DNA of 64,000 nt from Strigamia acuminata (Eukaryota > Arthropoda > Chilopoda > Geophilomorpha > Linotaeniidae), in the NCBI GenBank assembly GCA_949358305.1, contig OX442319.1:11222001-11286000 (forward strand). The letters are read 5' to 3'. Below are positions 30,496 to 45,400 of this stretch, in pieces. The notes beneath the pieces are model-generated. The model was not told the DNA's origin, did not search any database, and saw only the letters and a program-made list of their open reading frames with translations. The first letter of the stretch is position 1. Each line of letters opens with the position of its first letter. A program made the position numbers and the translations under genes.

Positions 30496-33400
30496 CTATT
30501 TATTCAAGTATCTTTCTAATGGATTCTTGCCTTGCCTTCTGCTTGGTGGATTGTTTATTTTTGAATCTGTAAATTAAGAAAATGGATTTAAATTCTGCAA
30601 TATGGAATATAAAATTAATTGGCATTTATAATCTTTAATTAGGACCGGTTAATGTTACTAGAGCGACACAAGAAATCAAACAAGAACTGCAAATGAAGTG
30701 GAGAACCTTGTTGCCATATAAGCGAAGTTCTCGTGATCACCCATATGGTTTATTCGTGGGCGGCTACAATTTGAGGGGTACGGCGACCATTCATCGCGCG
30801 ACCATTCATCGCGGCTAGGTAATCGCACGGACAAGTAATCGCGTGGACAAGTAATCGCGCGGACATGTAATCGCGTGAAAAGTAATCGCGTGGCCAACTC
30901 ATCACAGCGACAATCGAAGAAATACGGTACTTAATTTTATTAAATGTATGGCCGCACTGTATTTTGGGATGACAAGAGGTAACAAACATGCCAAGTTGGC
31001 AAGCAATGCATGACACGTGATTGCCGTCATCCAATCAGTGCACAGAACAATGAATCAATAGGAAATACCTCTTAAGCCGAGACAAGATATCCATTCATCT
31101 TCGGTGACCCTCCTATTGTTGTCGTCGTCACAATACTTTAGAAAGTTTCGACCGCATTTTTTCATTACTTTTCGCTTTTTGATTTCGTTCTTAAATTCTT
31201 TCCATTCTTTCTTATCTATCACCTAAAAGAAAGAAATAAAAAAGTAAATTCAATTTGCCAGATAGGAACAATGGAGCTTTTGGCTTTACTTGGTTCCTGT
31301 TGGTATCCTGCAAGCGGTACTTGTGCAGCGCTGCCTTTTCTTGCAGTTCTTGACTGGTTTTAAAGCTGTCCGTCTTCTGCTCAATTGCACTTTGATTAGC
31401 CAGCATTTCCTTCACAATGAGATCTAACATCTCATTGAGAAATTGTTGTTTCTTTCTCTCAGGATGGCAACCTAAAATAGCAAAGCCCTTTATACAAAAT
31501 TGTAGGCAATAGATAACAATATTACAATATATAACAATATTGTTTGAGTTGGACAGAAGCCAATTGTGATACTCGCTTTATGTCTAGCCCTAATCCTGTA
31601 TTTACTGGGCTGCTTTTAATTTTTAAATGGAGTGAAAAATTTGTTTATTGTGTGTTTTGTTGTTGGGAGAACAAGCAGGTGGGCCAAATGAGTGTAATTG
31701 GTGCAAATGGCTTGTTTTACATGTTCAGCAGAGCGATTTGCACTCTTAATTGTTTTACGCTCAACTTAATGGGTTTTTGAAAAACGAGCTTTTAGTGACA
31801 TTTTAAACTGTTTCTACTATTTCTTTGCGTTCCCAATTACCTTTGGGTCGTTTTTAACCCTTTTAATTGACATCCCAGTTGGAAACGCAAGGAAATTCAA
31901 AAACTTGTGAGGAGGTTCATCACACCCAAGCTTCAAGCTTGTAAATTCAAACTCGGATTGTCAAAAACTAAACACCAAACGAAAGAACGGAAATAACTGC
32001 ACCAGAGATGTTAATTAAACAACACTGGCCCACAACTAATGATAAATATATATTTAGTTGCACAATGTATACTGTATATTTTTTTAGAGACACTTAGTAA
32101 CCCCCCTTGTATTTTTGGGCCGGTTTTATTTTGGTAAATCGCGACACAATAGGTCAGGGGTCGGCAATCTGCGGCTCTTTCGATGTCAAGATGCGGCTGT
32201 ATGGGACCTAATTTAATATTGTAGTGGCTCTTCAACAACTGGGAAATTTTGTAAATTGTAACTTTTGGCTCTTCCGTCTCAAAAGGTTGCCGACCCCTGC
32301 AATAGGTGCAGTAGGTGCATTCAATCTCCAAATACCGGGCTTCAAATTGGCGCCGGGAGAAGACAATTTGTTTTTGAAGATTGAATGCGCCTAATGCATT
32401 CATGTTCACTTTGAAAAATAAATAGCGATACCTTTGATGGGCTTATATGCTCTGAATGATTTATCACAATCTGGTTTGTCGTCTTTGATGCTTGTTCCTG
32501 GTATGGTTTTCCCTGAGTCAGGATCTACACACCAGCAGTAGCCGGTTGGCTTGAAGCACTGCAGCTTGCTGTATTTCCCGTCGACTGTGCATTCAGGTAC
32601 AAACGCTTTGCCTTCTGCTTGTTGTTGGTCCGCTGCAAGTTGTCTGGCACTTAGGCAATCCCCAATGTCTGCAATGCAAAGTCTCAAAAAGCTAAACTAA
32701 ACTGATTCAACTCTTGCCATTGTACCAACTGAAATCTGTGAAAAACTCATGAGGAATATGAAAATAATGCAATTCTTACCCTCGTCTGCAAGTTTTACGT
32801 TTGTGTCAGTTGGGTTCACATGGGCCGATAACGTTGTAATTTGTCGATTCCACAATGATGGAACTAATTAAATTAAAAGAATCTGAGTGAAGCAATTGAA
32901 TGGAATGTACTAAGGGTAGTTCTAATCACATGCAGGATAAGTGTATCTAGCTGCAACTGACTTAAACTATTGAAAGTCTACACAAAGAATGCAAATACTG
33001 TCAGGTAAAGAACTACTGTTTATCATTCCATTATTGTGTTGTTAGTAAACACAGAAACAAATTTTTTAATCCACATTTCTTTAATTTTCTGTATATTGTA
33101 TACAGTCGAAACTCTTTACAACGAATCGCAAGGGACCCGAAAAGTCGATTCGTTATAACGAGAATTTGTTATATTGAAAAATTTTAACATGGTGTTTTAT
33201 GGCCAGGCAACCAAACCAGTCATTTTTAGGTATTCGTTGTATCGATAATTCGTTATATCGCGATTCGTTATAAAGAGTTTCGACTGAACTCAGTACCATG
33301 AAGTCGCACCAATAGTCAACAGATTTAAGCTGCAGTAGAAAGATGGAAGATTTTGGCATGTAGGGCTGTGGTTGCTGCCTGTGCCGGTCAAGCCCATTCT

Positions 33401-36400
33401 TTCAGATTGGAAGGTTGACTTACACAACAAGTGTTATAGCATTCTGAAGTATTTTTGATGCTCGGCCTGGTCGTGATTTCCGAGGTTGAAAGCCCATGAG
33501 GGATATTTGACCATGCAAGTCACGATCTGTGGGACGACTTTCTTGAGGACCTAACCTTGCATTCACACTGAGAACTAGTAAAACTACTGTTGGAGGCGGG
33601 TGGCAGATGTTCTCGCTATAGAACGGTAGGTCCACATAGTAGAGACTGAAAAGTTGGTTTGTTAACCAAAGTTCGCTATTTCAAATTTTTTTAACATGGT
33701 GTTCTGTGGCCAACCAGCCAACCAAGTATTCGTAAAAACAAAAAATTTGTTGTATCGCAGTTTGTTATAATATAACTAGGGTCGATTGTATATTTTTTAA
33801 CCAAATAAATTTTTAGACGAAATGTTTTGTTTCTGAATGCAATCGTTTGTACTTAAATCTCCACTCGCGATGATCGATCTAACGGAAATCCAAGAAGGCA
33901 GCCACAATGTGCGATATGAACGAGAAAATTCGTTACACAGAGATTTAAACAGGTTTAAACGACCGTTTATGAGTTATTGAATGCGCCTACTGTCTTAACA
34001 GCGGCAGTTTATGTCACGTATGGTCTATGGGTGAATAATCAATGACCATTAAACAGTTTTCGGACTACGCGAAGACTTATTGCAATTTCTAGAAGGAATG
34101 TTGGCACGACTTTGTGGTACATAATCAGGAAATGTAGACCTTCTGGAATCTTAGTTGAGATTCATCATGTATTTTTCTGTTTTTGTTTTTTTAAATTTTG
34201 TTCTTAATTGATGTTCTAGAAATGTCCACATTTCCTGTATTCCAAATAGTAATGATACCAATAAAGGATAAGTTAATAACATGTCACCTTCTTTTTCAAT
34301 TGACATGCCGCTGTCTTCTTTATCCAAATGCTCGGTCTGTTCATCTGAATTCAGAAAGAGAAACAAGCGAAAAGAGACTACATATGACATTTGTAAGCAT
34401 CCATTTCATGGACAATAATGTCCCAATTATTTGCACGTGGTCCCGGCTATGGGTGTGAAAGGAATATTGAAAAAAGAATTTTTTTTCAAGTACAGGACAA
34501 GAAAAGAATAATAAAGAGGAATGTCAACAATCTAATACCATTCACACCACACATCCACACACTCACACATTCACACCACATTCATGCATTGACAACTTTT
34601 CTAATTGATTAGTATTTAATTAAAGTTAATTTAATGACACAGCAGGCCCGTTCCTAGGATATATGCTTCTTATATTTTGACTGAAAAATAACTGAACAAA
34701 AAATCATTTCTTGTGGAAAAAAATATTTTGTTATTGTATATAAACATATATTGTTTTATAATGTTATTGTACAAAACTCTACAACTTTACAATTGACATT
34801 TTTTGGTCAAACTATGCTATACTGGCTATACTGGTAAAAAAAAATAAGACTAACAATGGGCGCCCCCTGGCGGAATTTTCTTTAAAGTACGAAATTTAGG
34901 TACATATATTGGACGAGCCGTAAATAACATCATTTATTTGTAATTCATACAATTAATATTTTACGTCATATCTTTATAAAACTTACAATCTTTCCTGGAC
35001 TTAACGAACAATTCGACTTGCGAAAGCGTTCTCGGAACCGAACTCTTTCGTATGTAGGAGACTTCGTATGTAGGAGACTAACTTTTCTGTTTAAATATTT
35101 GCGTTGCTTAATGAATTGCTCATCCCATGTTTACTCTAGATTCGTGAAAACAATCCGAGGCATTTTTTTTTATTTACTGAAAAGATTTAATGCAAACTCA
35201 TCTCGCCGAATCCCAGAGGAATGGCAGATGCGCTGCAGCGAAGCGACCGTCTTTTGACTTTTGACCCCCTAGTACCCACAATACAAACAATCAATAGGAA
35301 CAGGCCTGTGGCACATACGTATAAGATTCTAAGTTAGCAACACGTAATAATTAATTTACATACTATAACTTGTTTTTGACTGCAACGTTTAGTAAATGTA
35401 ATATACTTATCCTACTTGAGTAATGTTATAGTAGAAAATTCCTTTACGTAAGTGCTATAGTCACCTACTATTCATATCAACCCCTAAGCAGAGCGTCCAT
35501 TCTGCACGATTGATGCGCCTGTCTTGGTTCTGGTCGCAGGTTTTAGTAAACGTGCGAGCACACGTCTTGGGCCGAACTATTTTCTTGAGCATGCGCCTTA
35601 GCGTCTGCAATTCTTTCTTGTCTAGTTCGTAATCTCCATTGCGGTCCAATTCACTAAACTTCCATTCCACGGCTCGTTTTTCTTTCGACTCGCTGAGGGG
35701 AGTTGCTTTTGCTGTGGGAAAAACGCACTTTGGAATTAAAAATTAAATAAATAAATAAATAAAAAGACACTGCATAATGCATGGAGGAGGAAAAAAAACT
35801 TGTGCTCTGCAATTTCTAATGCGATTAAGTGCGAAAGAAACAATTCGTTCGCTTTCGCACCGAGCGAGATCGTGAGTCGTGATCTGAATTCTAAATTTCA
35901 CTCAGTTTGCTAATTGTATTTTTCTGATGATCTACGCTTTATTTCAGTTCAATCAACTCCAGAATCAAAAATTAAAATATCGTAATAGTGATTGTTCCAA
36001 TAATCACAATCACCGCATTATTGAGGACCCACGCCAGGTCCAAGTGATTATTTTGCATGTCACATGACTTTTATTCACATTTTTATATATTTAATTTTGT
36101 TTATTTAATTTTTGTTATTTATTTATTTGTTTTTGTTAAATTAAATTGATTATTTATTTTTATTTATTTAATAATTCACAACAAACTCTTTTTTTATGCC
36201 CTGTTCAGACCTAAACCACTTTTGTAGAAAACCCGTGTTCAGACTACCACAGGTTTTCTAGTACTGAAAACAAGATGGCGGACGTTTCTACAACTCAAGT
36301 TGAAGAAATGTTTTCTTAAACTTGATGTCACAACTGCAAAATACGCCCCCATTGTATCATGTGACTAGTTTTGGGGTGACGTTCACAAAAAATGGCCGCC

Positions 36401-39400
36401 AACAGCCGGTTAAAACGTCATGACACTCGTACAAAACTATCCTTAAGTGTGAACAACTGATTTCAGATTTGTTGAAGTTAGACTTTTAGAAAATCATAAG
36501 TTCTAGAAAAGTGGTTTAAGTGCGAAACACGCATTAGTTTAAGCCAGCGGATACGAACCGCGGAAGGTCGAAACTTGTACCGCGGTGACGTTTTAGCGAC
36601 GTTTATCCCTCGGTTTCTTTGGTTTTTCGGTGTTTTTTTCTTGTTTTTTAGGTTTTATTGGTATTTTTTGGGTTGTGTGTGTTTATTGGGGGGTTTATTT
36701 GGTTTTTAAGTGATTTTTCCATTTTCTTAGGTTTTTAGTAAGGTTTTTAAGTGTTTTTTTTCTGGACCTCGATAAAAATTTTCAATAGTATCCGGACCCC
36801 ACTTAAAATTACTGGCCGACCCCTGGTTTAAGCATTCTTCAGCACTAACAACTCCGACGATTATACATAAGCGCTGAAGTGCTGAAGCGATTATCCATGT
36901 GATTGGCCCACACGGGTCACACGATAATCGCTTCCGCAGAATAATCGTCATAATCACTTCAGCACCTTCAGCATATCATTTTTGAAACCCCTTAATAAAT
37001 TGACATGCTAAGACTGTTGCGTACAATTTTATGTACAATTACGATGTTATGGATTCATAACACATACCTCTTCCTTATTTCCCAAGTATAGCTTTACCAT
37101 TTAAATTTCCAAATCATTAACCCTCCCCACTCCAACCTATAGGGTCAATTTTGACCTCCAAAAGTGTTTTTATTTTTTTTCTCAAAAACTATTGGGATTT
37201 TTATTCTGAAAATTTATGTATTTTCATTTAACATTATAACAAACAATAAAAAAAATAATAGATTAAAAAATCACAAAAAAAATTTTTCACGAAATTCCTT
37301 TGTTTACGCACAACTTTTGAATGCAATGTCAATTATTTTTGTCGCTCTCTTTTGACAAATACCGAATTGCTTAAATTACTTCATAAACATGAAATACTCA
37401 GAGAATAAAATCATTTTCACTCATTTTTGGAAAAATTTTTTCGGCTTGGGGTCAAAAATGACCCGGGTTGGGTGAGTAAGGGATTTTTTTTTAGGTTGGG
37501 GCTGCGAGGGTTAAATAATGCCATTCAAGCGGTGTCAAATTTGATATAATTAGACCCTCCGGTTTATCCCTTTCCCAAAACCACCAGACAAGGCAGTAAA
37601 ATGGAAAAAGTGGCTTCCAATTGAACACTCTTCAGTTGCAGTTACTGATACAATCTACAAGGCCACTCGACGCGTGAAATTGGCTTCCAATCTACGCGTG
37701 AATAAGAGGAGACAATTACACTAAGAAACCGCGACAGCACAGCACGCCAACCAAGCCATTGATTTGGAAAAACACGACTTTTATTTTGATGAATTGGCTT
37801 ATTTACTTGCAGCGCTGCAGCTCCAAACGCAACTGATTTTGCCACTCAACCAGGTGCAATCAATCTGCACCTTCAAATGTGTATTGTTTATTTCTTGGCC
37901 TCGTGGCTTTTGGTTGCTATAAATGACGTTTATTAACGCGTCTATTTTGAAACCACTCAGGGAAAAGAAACTTGCACAGAGTCGAGAGTTAGGGTTTTTT
38001 TTTTTTTTTCTTCTCTTAAGGCAAAATTGCACTTTGCACTTTGGTACGTGTTGCAACCAAAGTGATTTCAAATATGCATTGAATAGAAGGATAATTTTTT
38101 ATTATGAGGTGGTTTGTGAGCCACGGGGTCTGCGCCATATGTTTTTTAGGACCCTGTTCAGTCAGTTTGGGACTGGAGGGTTCCCCAGTCTCTTCTATGC
38201 ACATTGAGTAAACATATAAACAGGGGCAAATAGGGTGGCTGCTCCTGATGGTTCCTCACGGCTGAATTGAATTTGCAACAAATAAAGCAGTTTTTTGTTT
38301 AAAAGTGTCATTTTTTGAATTAAATAATGCAGTTTAGACTTAAAAGTGTCATTTTTAGACTTAAAAGTGTCATTTTTAGGCTTAAAAGTGTTATTTTTAG
38401 GCTTAAAATTGTCATTTTTAGACATCTGTCATTTTTAGACTTAAAAGTGTCATTTTTAGACTTAAAAGTGTCATTTTTAGACTTAAAAGTGTCATTTTTA
38501 GACTTAAAAGTGTCATTTTTAGACTTAAAAGTGTCATTTTTAGACTTAAAAGTGTCATTTTTAGACTTAATAGTGTCATTTTTAGACTTATAAGTGTCAT
38601 TTTTGCAATAAAAATGCAGTTTTAGTCTTTGAAGTGTCATTTTTGCACTGAAAATGCAGTTTTAGTCTTAAAAGTGTTATTTTTGCACTGAAAATTCAGT
38701 TTTTGTTAAAAGCAACACTTGTATTGTATTTTTCTCTCAATAAAATCAATTTCCCACCTAAAATCTACAGCCTGTTTGTCAAAAAATACAATTTTGCACC
38801 TTCAAAGTCCATTTCCCGCTCTTGGCCTTGCAAAACCTGGCGTCAGGCAGCCAGAATCTTGATATCAAATTCAAACTGAAAATTCTTTACCATGCAACAA
38901 ATATTGATTTAAAAAAATTTACATACAAATAAAATAGCACAAGGCCGTGTGTATGTACAAGAGTTGACTTGTACGCTATACTGCAACGACAATTTCTTTT
39001 TGTAAACAAAAAAAAAATAATTAAAAAATTTCAGTTTGAATTTCGCACCAAACACAAAGCCCCACACACCATTGTCCACAACTTGTTTATCTTTCACTCC
39101 TGAAGCTTCACTGCACGACATGAAAACCAATTTTTTTTTATGGTATCTAAAACCTTGAAATGCAGGCCAATCTTTAGAAAATTTATATCATTTCATATGT
39201 AACTGATCATCTTGTAACGTAATAAGTTGTGCATTCAAATAACACCCAAAAAAAAATAAAATTGAACTATAAAAATAAAGAAAAACTCACTTGTAGCAGT
39301 CGTTGTCATGGGCAACCGGTTATATTCAGACAAAAAAATCTTGACGAGATTGTCATTGAAATTCTTCCTGTCATTCTGAGTGCAACCTAAAGAAGTTTTC

Positions 39401-42400
39401 ATTGCTTGAAAAATGCGAATTAACTGTGACTTTAAACATTTCACGTAACCTAACACCACTAAACAACAGTTTACACAAAATGGATTAAAAATATAATAAT
39501 TAAAATGTAGTAAAATGCAGGAAATTAGAAGGAGAATTAAATTGTGTTAATTGTTTGTGGCCAGGTTTAATCAATGTGATTAAAGGGATAAAAGTTGTGC
39601 ATTTCCTGAGTTTGTTTGTCCAATACTTTAAAGCACATGGCATCATCAAATTTCCACAGGAAACACATTTTGTAATAATCAAATGCTGTAATTATCACTA
39701 TGACCTAGAAAAATAACTTAATAATTAGGCGTCGGATAAATATATATAAAAATATTATTTTGCATGTATAGCCGAAATCGGCTTGACCGTAAATGCCAAA
39801 ATTTTGAAAATGAATGCGTTAATCGCTTTTTTTCCGGAAAAAATGCATAGAATTTAATTTTAATACTTTTTTTTGCATAAAATGGAATTTTTGGTGCATA
39901 TTTATTTTTTTTCATGTATAGCCGAAATCGGCTTTATCGTAAATGCCAAAATTTTGAAAATGAATGCGTTAATCGCCTTTTTTCCGGAAAAAATGCATAG
40001 AATTTAATTTTAATACTTTTTTTTGCATAAAATGGAATTTTTGGTGCATATTAATTTTTTTGCATGTATATCCGGGCCCTATCGATTATATTTATCCATT
40101 TGGGATATTTGTTATCCATTTGCTGTTATTTCTTCCTATAATTAAAAATTCAACTTATTTTTTACCTTTTCTCTCTTTTCTACCTCTGGAGGTTCTTCTT
40201 TTAGCGCTGTTACTTTGTTTTTCTAAAAAAAAAATATATATATATTTTTAGAAAAATATACATGTAATTATCATTAAAACTTTTTTTTTTAAGTTTCTAA
40301 CATTTAGCTGAAAATGTTTATGACTTTTTCAAATTTTTACCTAATTGAGTTAATGCAATTAAGCCGTAAACACCACCAGAATTCAGAGCAGAGTTCCATT
40401 TTTTTCCCTGTTGTGTATATGTGGAATTATTCAAAAGCCTTGTGTTTGCACCGAGGCTTAAAAAGGAAATTTAATTGAGTCATTTGCAGTCATATGTGTG
40501 GAATACAGTCACAAATGGATTTCAATGAAAAGCATTAAATTGTTAATTAAAAGAAATAAAAGAAAATTAAATTTAAATTCTGTATAAAACAGTTTCACAC
40601 ACTCATGACATTCAGTGTTAGCAGCGTATCAATTAGATTTAACTTAAGAAGGATGTCCTAAAATTTCTCTCCTGTCTGCGTGTGAATTGCAAGCTTTTTA
40701 AGACTGTTGAAAAGTAATGCTAATATCAAGATAAAGCTATCGGTGGATCTTGCTAAATTTTTACTGTTCCTGTTCACCATCAATTCTCAGAGCAAGGCGA
40801 GGAAATTGAATGATAGCATTAGTGCTTTGCTTCTAATTAGACTTTTCAAGGGGAGAGGCAAAAATAAGGTTATCTTGGCGTACTTAATTTTTGATTTAAA
40901 TTTTAAATTGAAGTACATAATTAAATTTTTTTTTTAAATTTTTTAATTTTAAATCGAAGCTGATGGTGCATTTAAAGTTTCTGTTTTTCTCTTTTTAGTG
41001 CTTCTATGTGCAGATTGGACGCCAAAAACAGCCATAAATCATCATCAAAGACCACAACTATAGAAAACCTCCCATATGGTTTTAAAATGTGTTAAAATTA
41101 TCGAAGTGGCTACGTTCATGTCCGACATGAACGTATTATTTTCATGACGCGCTGTGATTGGTTGAGAGATGCATTGAAATACATTGACGAAAATCCTCAT
41201 TTTGTCAACTTTGCTAAAAACGGATAAGGTTAGGTCTGGGGGGGTCAAGGGGGGGCTAAGCCCCCCCTTGTAAGAAAAAAAGAAGCTAAAACCTCGAAAA
41301 CATTGAATTTGAGAAAAATTACGTTGAGGAAACAAACCGACCTGAATAGATCTCAGCCAATCACAGCGCGTCATGAAAATAATACGTTCACGTCGGACAT
41401 GAACGTAGCCACTGCCTAAAATTATATTGAAGTTCTGGTGTATTTGCACCACAAGGAATTGTGCAGTTTTGAGCACGATGAAAAGTTACACTGCGTAACT
41501 TTTCATCGTCGAAAAAATACATCGCAGTGTATTACGATGTATTTTGAAATGCATTGGGTTTCACGAGAATTCATTTTGTAATACATGTTGCATTTCCAAT
41601 ATTATTACTGTACTGTCTCGAATAAACGCTGGGTTCAAATTAATAATAAACGCACCGGCGTTTATTCGAGGCAGGATGGTATTTGTCTAATATAAATGCC
41701 TCAATTATATTAGACAGTTTGCGGGATGCATTTTTCCCTTACAGTTAAAGACTATACGATATAAAAATAGTGTAAGGAAAAAATGATAAATTAAGTTTTT
41801 GCGGGCTGCACTTTTCCCTTATCACTACACTATTTCAGCCAACTACTGACAGTTAGTAATTTTGGGTCTAAAAATTCAATTTGGGGGCGTAAATGTGCAA
41901 ATTTCTGCATAAAATTCCATTATTATGCCTATAAAGTTTGGTTTTGGGGTCTAAAATTCAATTTTGGGCCTCACTTATCATTCAATCTACGTACCTATGA
42001 CTGTGATGTGTTTGATCAGGACAACAAAATAATCGCCATTTGCAATGGGCGGAGCTAACAATATAGTGTTCTCAATTTTGATTGGCTGTGCTATATTTTC
42101 ATTTAGTGTTGAAAACGATACACTAAAGATTTTTCCCTTACGATATGGCACTAAAATAGTGTATCGTAGAGCAAAATAAGGGAAAAATGCATCCCACAAA
42201 CTCTCTATTATGAAATGCGTTGTTTAACATACGAATAATATACTTAATTCAGTGAAATGCTGTAAATTTTGGAATGCGTTAAACATTGTAAAATTTATTT
42301 TTGAATTATGTGGGTAGGTATACCATAGCCATGTTTTTGTTTTCTGTTTTTGCTGTTTATAGAAGCACTAACAACCACATAAACTTTTATTTTCGGTCTT

Positions 42401-45400
42401 CGGAGTAAGTAGGGTTAGTCGTAACTTGGAAAAATTATTGTCGACTTAAACCGGCTGAGTGATTAATGAGACAGGGTGTCATTTCCTCATTGTGGAAGTA
42501 AGTTTGGAGATCCACAATCAGCCTACCACAAGTCAGGCAGACGTGACACCTCTCTGAGGCGAGAAGATGAAAAGCAAAAGCAAATCTGTCATTTGCACAG
42601 GTCTCCAGTCTCAGCCAGTGATAAATTGGCTTCATTAGCTACAAGAATTAAGCCAACAACCCCCTGTAGGAGGTTGTGTTATTAAGCAAACAATGTAGCT
42701 AAAATAACGCGATTCTACATACTGGCAACTGACATCTGTTTTATGGCTTAATAGCTTATAATGACTTGTTTATTGCAACCAGTTTGCTTTCTTGTTTACA
42801 GTTTGAGTGTATATTTTCAGTGATGGTTAAAATATATGGGAAATCGTTGCTGTAATTCTAAGACTAAATTTCCCCTATATATGCACGCATTAATAGCGCC
42901 GGTGGTAATAAACTGCACACTAAATTGATTTATTGCAACCACCCATAGTCTTTCCAAAACTTTTTCCTTTTAAATTACATCTTTCCATATTAAAGTAGGA
43001 ATAATAATGAAGTTAATGTTTCAGCACATTATCATGGGCTCCAATGGATTTGCCACATATACTTGCGACATTGCAATGCGATATATTGCAATACGGGCCC
43101 ATGTTTAAATATTCCAAACTTTCTGAACATTATTTTCATTATTCCAAACTTTTTAGACACTGGCTAGTGGCTACTTATTTACGTTGACAGAGGTGTACAC
43201 CTGTTGACGTAAATGGAAATGTCATATGTAATCTATGGGAATATAATGGAAATATGACATCAATCAGTATGGATATGTAATGAAAATATGAAATTAATCA
43301 ATAGAGAAATGAAATGGAAATATTAAAATAACCAATATGGAAATGAAATGGAAATATTAAATTAACCAATATAGAAATGAAATGGAAATAAAATGGAAAT
43401 ATGAAATCAACCAGTATGGAAATGTAATGGAAATATGAAATCAAACAGTGTGTAACTGTAATGGAAATATGAAATCAGATATGGAAATTTTATGGAAAGA
43501 TGGTATGGAAAAGATGTCTTTCCATTGGAAAGATGGTATGGAAAAGATGTCTTTCCATATGGAAAGATGGTATGGAAAAGATGTCTTTCCATGTGGAAAG
43601 ATGGTATGTAAAAGATGTCTTTCCATGTGGAAAGATGGTATGGAAAAGATGTCTTTCCATATGGGAAGATGGTATGGAAAAGATGTCTTTCCCTGTGGAA
43701 ATATGAGGTGTAAACATAACCTTTACACAGTATGGAAATGTAACATTTCCACTCATGGAAAATAGGTCTTTCCATAACATTTCCCATACATTTCCCATAC
43801 CGGAAATCTCACTTTTTTTGCAGTGTGTAGTTTTACTCAAATAAGCTGTCAGCGGTGTAACACAACGCTGAAATGACGTAATACTAAGAAAAAGACGTAC
43901 ATGCTGCTTTGGTGCCTGCTTATACGAAACTAAAGTATCACTCTTGTCAGACTATTTTCATTTCTTATAACTCGAGCTTCCCTGCAATGTCAATCAACTT
44001 CAAACACTAGCCGTACCATTATGACTGCACACAGGTCGCTTGTTGCTAACAGATGATCCTGGTATTGGCATGCCACTGTCCGTGACACACCAACAATAAC
44101 CAGTGGGGGTGTGGCATTGAACGTCAGCATAGCTGCCATCTTCTCTGCAATCAGGAACAAAAGCTGCCGGTAGAGGCCGCTTTGCCTTCTGAGCTCTAAC
44201 CCTTTCTGTTCTACATCTCGATTCCTCTAAAAAAAAGGACACAAAAAAAGATTAATGAACACAAGGTTAGTTGGAACACAATTTCAGTTTCTTTTTATTT
44301 TTTGCAGCTAATTTTGACATCAAAGTTGACACACTTTCACCACTTGACAAAGCACGGCCGCAATTCATTTGAAAAGCACTCAATTGATTAAAAGTGAAAA
44401 ACAATGCTCCTGGTCCTTCGGCTAACCTAAATAAGCTACAACTTAGGGTCTCTCTTTCATATAGTGACTTAAAAAATTTTTTTTTTCCATTATAGTAGTT
44501 AATGTATTTCAAATATCGTATTTTACTGATTAAGAGTCGCCCTCGAATAGTAGCCGCAGCCGAGACACCAAGAATACCGTATTGTATTGTGACTAAGATA
44601 AGTTGGATAGTTCTAATTTGATGGTGCTCTACAACTTTGTAATTGGAAATTTTGCTCTATCTTGACCAGTTAACGGGTTAGCGAATGAAAAGTGCATTGT
44701 TGCGTGTCTGGCATAAAATTTGATTACACTATTGGATTCGTCATCCCTACTTTGCTATAGGCTAGTCTGCTTGGTTTTTTAAAAAAGCATATACTTATTC
44801 TGGAAATTGACTGTAACGTCTTAAACGAAACACCCTGTGTGTTCTCTTTAACGTAATATATTCATTGTACACATTTCTTTCAATTGTATCTTATTTTCTA
44901 AGTTGATTTTTTGAAAAATGGGTGGGCATCATTCATGCTTCCGCTTGTGGCCTCGGTAGCGGTTAGTCCGGCATTGCTTGGACTGCAACTTTAAGGGCAA
45001 ATGAACTGATTTATCGACACACTATGTATAGAAATTACGTAAAAACAGTTGCTTTTGAAACCCTTTATCAAGTTGGTCTTGGACTCTTGGTCTAGTCTGT
45101 TTTTTATCCGTTCTCTTGACAAATTGAAGCCATTGCTCATTCTGTGACGTCACCGTGACGTAATTGGTTTTAAATTGTTAAACGTGCACCAGGTGGTTCT
45201 CGTCTTTGGTTTTGAAACTGGGCCAAAATAAAGGTTGGGGAATTGAGATATTTGTGAATTGAGATACAGTACACAAATGTTTCTTGTGTTTCATTTGATG
45301 CGATTTGAAATCGTTGCGTAACAAAATGGGAGCAAGAAAAATAAAATTTTTTTTTGCTCGTGATGGACTTTAGTGTGGGCTATTTGGCATGTTGGTTGCT

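Noticed and set aside
31055-31057. TGA as the end of the SMOC long form
   Set aside because: A GTATTT donor lies just before it in phase 1, and the exon 30496-30566 has a matching acceptor and encodes a SMOC-like tail; the total length is then divisible by three.
38320-38640. ORFs of 88-106 codons on both strands
   Set aside because: Repetitive peptides produced by the 21-bp minisatellite, whose unit length is a multiple of three.
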